A stretch of DNA of 6,456 nt from Nostoc cf. edaphicum LEGE 07299 (lineage in GTDB: Bacteria; Cyanobacteriota; Cyanobacteriia; Cyanobacteriales; Nostocaceae), in the NCBI RefSeq assembly GCF_015207245.1, contig NZ_JADEXF010000217.1, positions 1 to 6,456 on the forward strand. The letters run 5' to 3'. A program made the translations under genes and the position numbers. The notes beneath the pieces were generated by a model. It was given only the letters and a program-made list of their open reading frames with translations. It searched no databases and was not told the origin of the DNA. Positions 5,033-6,456 of the stretch are shown here, one piece after another (position 1 is the first letter of the stretch; each line of letters begins with the position of its first letter).

Positions 5033-6013
5033 ATGGTTACTACTCCTGTATACTATTTGCAAATTCTGGACAATCCAAATATTGAAATTTCTCAAGATGA
5101 GTTGCGATCGCTTTTAGGAGAAATAGAACTACAACTGCATCGTAGCCGAGTTTATCGACGTGCTTTAGCGATTGTGCAGAAGTTAATAGGTTCAGAAACA
5201 GATCAGGCTCAAGATTTATTAAAAGCCGTAGGTAGAGAAGCGATTGGTTTAGCATTTCGACAATTTGCCCAACAAGATCAAAAGGTTGAAACAGCTACAG
5301 ATACGAAGCAAGCCACAGAAACAGTCAATTCTTCACCAGAGATACAGCAGGAGCATTGCACTCTCCCTGAGCAATCCTCTAAAAATGTAGCAGAAAATTC
5401 GTTGTGGAAAAAACCACTACAATTTCTGAATCATCAGAGAATTTCTCAAGCTGAACAAGCTGAACAAGCAGCCCAACAACACATGGTATGCCTACGTCAA
5501 ATCGGGCAACAACTCCAAAAAACCCGTCAGTCCAAAGGGCTTTCTTTGGATCACATCCAGCTTTCCACTCATATCCGAACCGAGCTGATAGAAGCATTAG
5601 AAAACGGCAACTCGAAAGAATTGCCAGATGACATTTTTGTACGTGGATACATACGACGTTATGGAGATGCTTTAGGACTTAATGGTGTTGCTTTAGCTGC
5701 TTCTTTGCCAGAACAAGCAGCTATACTAGTAAATCAGCCCTTTTCGTACCAATCTAAAAAAGGAATGGGATTGGAAATTCGTCCGACGCATTTATATCTA
5801 AGTTATACAGCTCTTCTTGCTGGTGCAATGGGAGGATTAGCTTTGATGTCCCAGCAACAAGCGAATACCAATATATCAACTGAGCAAGATAACTCTTCTT
5901 CTGTTTTACAATCGTTAAAAGAACAATCTCCTACTGTTAAACCAGGGATTAAATCTACTAATACTGGTGTGGCTGTCGGATCTGATATTTCCCCACCAGA
6001 AGGATTATATTAA
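5033..6013 (+). CDS. RodZ-like membrane helix-turn-helix protein
   Basis: A 326-aa single-pass membrane protein. Residues 1-85 are a helical N-terminal domain I do not recognise, and 86-148 a Gln/Glu/Thr-rich linker that includes QAEQAEQAAQQ. Residues 154-226 form a Cro/XRE-like HTH of the RodZ kind: LRQIGQQLQKTRQSKGLSL, then IRTELIEALENG, LPDDIFVRGYIRRYGDALGL. The hallmark LP-x-x-(I/V)-(F/Y)-VRG(Y/F) motif is present. Residues about 253-272 are a transmembrane helix, followed by a 54-residue polar tail that should lie outside the cytoplasm. In RodZ the HTH binds MreB and links cell-wall synthesis to the cytoskeleton. Here the tail is too short for the usual beta-rich C-terminal domain, and the domain before the HTH is extra, so function may differ from textbook RodZ. 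The ATG at 5033 is the first in frame. One HIP1 octamer lies near the start. It is flanked by two MITE-like elements and appears to be a single-gene unit. Confidence 0.78.
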   Translation: MVTTPVYYLQILDNPNIEISQDELRSLLGEIELQLHRSRVYRRALAIVQKLIGSETDQAQDLLKAVGREAIGLAFRQFAQQDQKVETATDTKQATETVNSSPEIQQEHCTLPEQSSKNVAENSLWKKPLQFLNHQRISQAEQAEQAAQQHMVCLRQIGQQLQKTRQSKGLSLDHIQLSTHIRTELIEALENGNSKELPDDIFVRGYIRRYGDALGLNGVALAASLPEQAAILVNQPFSYQSKKGMGLEIRPTHLYLSYTALLAGAMGGLALMSQQQANTNISTEQDNSSSVLQSLKEQSPTVKPGIKSTNTGVAVGSDISPPEGLY

Positions 6014-6175
6014 CGAACTGCACCACAATCCTATTACATCTTAATTGATATAAATCTAAAGCCAAGTACTCAACATTGCGATTTGAGCCTAAATGCTCTT
6101 GTGCCTTGCTCAACATCTTGGAAAATTGGGGGAGGGGCAGCCACTGGCTGCCCCATAGTAATGATTATTATTATT
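6014..6175. other. Gene-free tail downstream of the RodZ-like gene
   Basis: No coding frame of interest. Apart from the GC-rich stem-loop at 6134-6154, it holds ordinary AT-rich sequence and an ATT run (6164-6175) that became the left flank of the second MITE-like element. Confidence 0.6.
6134..6154 (+). terminator. Strong GC stem-loop, possible transcript end
   Basis: GGGGCAGCC-ACT-GGCTGCCCC is a perfect 9-bp GC-rich stem with a 3-nt loop, 120 nt after the stop codon of the RodZ-like gene. The sequence after it, ATAGTAATGATT, has no T-run, so it may be a pausing or mRNA-stabilising hairpin instead of a full intrinsic terminator. Confidence 0.45.
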
Positions 6176-6288
6176 CAATACGGTTCAGTTAAGGCTAAAA
6201 CTCTTTGTCAAAGTCAACTTTTTTAACGAACCGCAGAGGCGCAGAGGAAACAGAGAGAAGAGAAAAAATGCTTAACTGAACTGTATTG
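6176..6288. mobile_element. 113-bp MITE-like element
   Basis: Terminal inverted repeats CAATACGGTTCAGTTAAG (6176-6193) and CTTAACTGAACTGTATTG (6271-6288) match over 18 bp with one mismatch. TATTATTATT directly flanks both ends (6166-6175 and 6289-6298) and could be a target duplication, but the ATT repetition means its true length cannot be fixed. The interior has a purine-rich block, CGCAGAGGCGCAGAGGAAAC, of a kind I recall as dispersed in cyanobacterial genomes, and no coding capacity. It is unrelated in sequence to the element at 4754-4898. Confidence 0.75.
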
Positions 6289-6298
6289 TATTATTATT

Positions 6299-6456
6299 TA
6301 CTGTTGATTTTATTTTTTGGAAGTCCCTCAATATAAGAATAAGCTCATGGTGATGTAGGGCATAATTCCTGCGCTTCGGAGGCAGAAATCCTGTCTTCAT
6401 ATACTTATAACGACGAGTTAAAGCCTCCCACATCACACGCGGCAGTAATATTACTC
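6299..6456. other. Unassigned right end, possibly the edge of another gene or element
   Basis: Two frames stay open to the window edge without a confident start. On the minus strand one reads MWEALTRRYKYMKTGFL and stops in the MITE arm. Another ends CDVGGFNSSL at a stop near 6405. GTGATGT (about 6349-6355) and ACATCAC (6431-6437) are inverted copies enclosing a small hairpin-rich block. The sequence past the edge is needed to decide between a transposase tail, an element terminus and plain intergenic DNA. Confidence 0.25.

Overview
The window looks like chromosomal DNA from a filamentous cyanobacterium of the Nostoc/Anabaena/Calothrix type. The main sign is the octamer GCGATCGC (HIP1), which I count ten times in 6.5 kb. 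The moderate-to-low G+C, the long AT-rich intergenic stretches full of small repeats, and the protein families agree with this. The assignment rests on sequence style, not on a marker gene.

Layout. A hairpin with a T-run at 18-56 probably ends a gene lying left of the window. A serine racemase/threonine dehydratase-like PLP enzyme (175-1152, +) converges on a small helical protein of unknown function (1223-1636, -). The 471-bp gap 1637-2107 holds a nested palindrome and a nearly perfect 62-bp tandem array. Next come a secreted or lipoprotein thermonuclease-like enzyme (2108-2674, -) and, diverging from it, a ferritin-like diiron protein (2862-3605, +). After 259 bp rich in palindromes comes a HxlR-family regulator (3865-4206, +). 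The 826-bp gap 4207-5032 carries an IS630-type transposase remnant, an orphan sigma70-like promoter followed by a stem-loop, and a 145-bp MITE-like element flanked by a perfect 9-bp duplication. A RodZ-like membrane HTH protein follows (5033-6013, +). The right end (6014-6456) holds a strong GC stem-loop, a second unrelated MITE-like element and about 150 bp I cannot assign with confidence.

The genes do not form one obvious pathway. Each appears to be its own transcription unit. The most plausible functional link is the diiron protein followed by a HxlR regulator that has the family's N-terminal cysteine and three palindromes upstream, which suggests redox or electrophile-responsive control. 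That is inference.

I found no CRISPR array, tRNA, rRNA or complete transposase. No clear new multi-gene system is visible. The most unusual material is non-coding: the 62-bp array with competing hairpins, the 31-bp palindrome, the likely HxlR operator and two structurally well-defined non-autonomous mobile elements.
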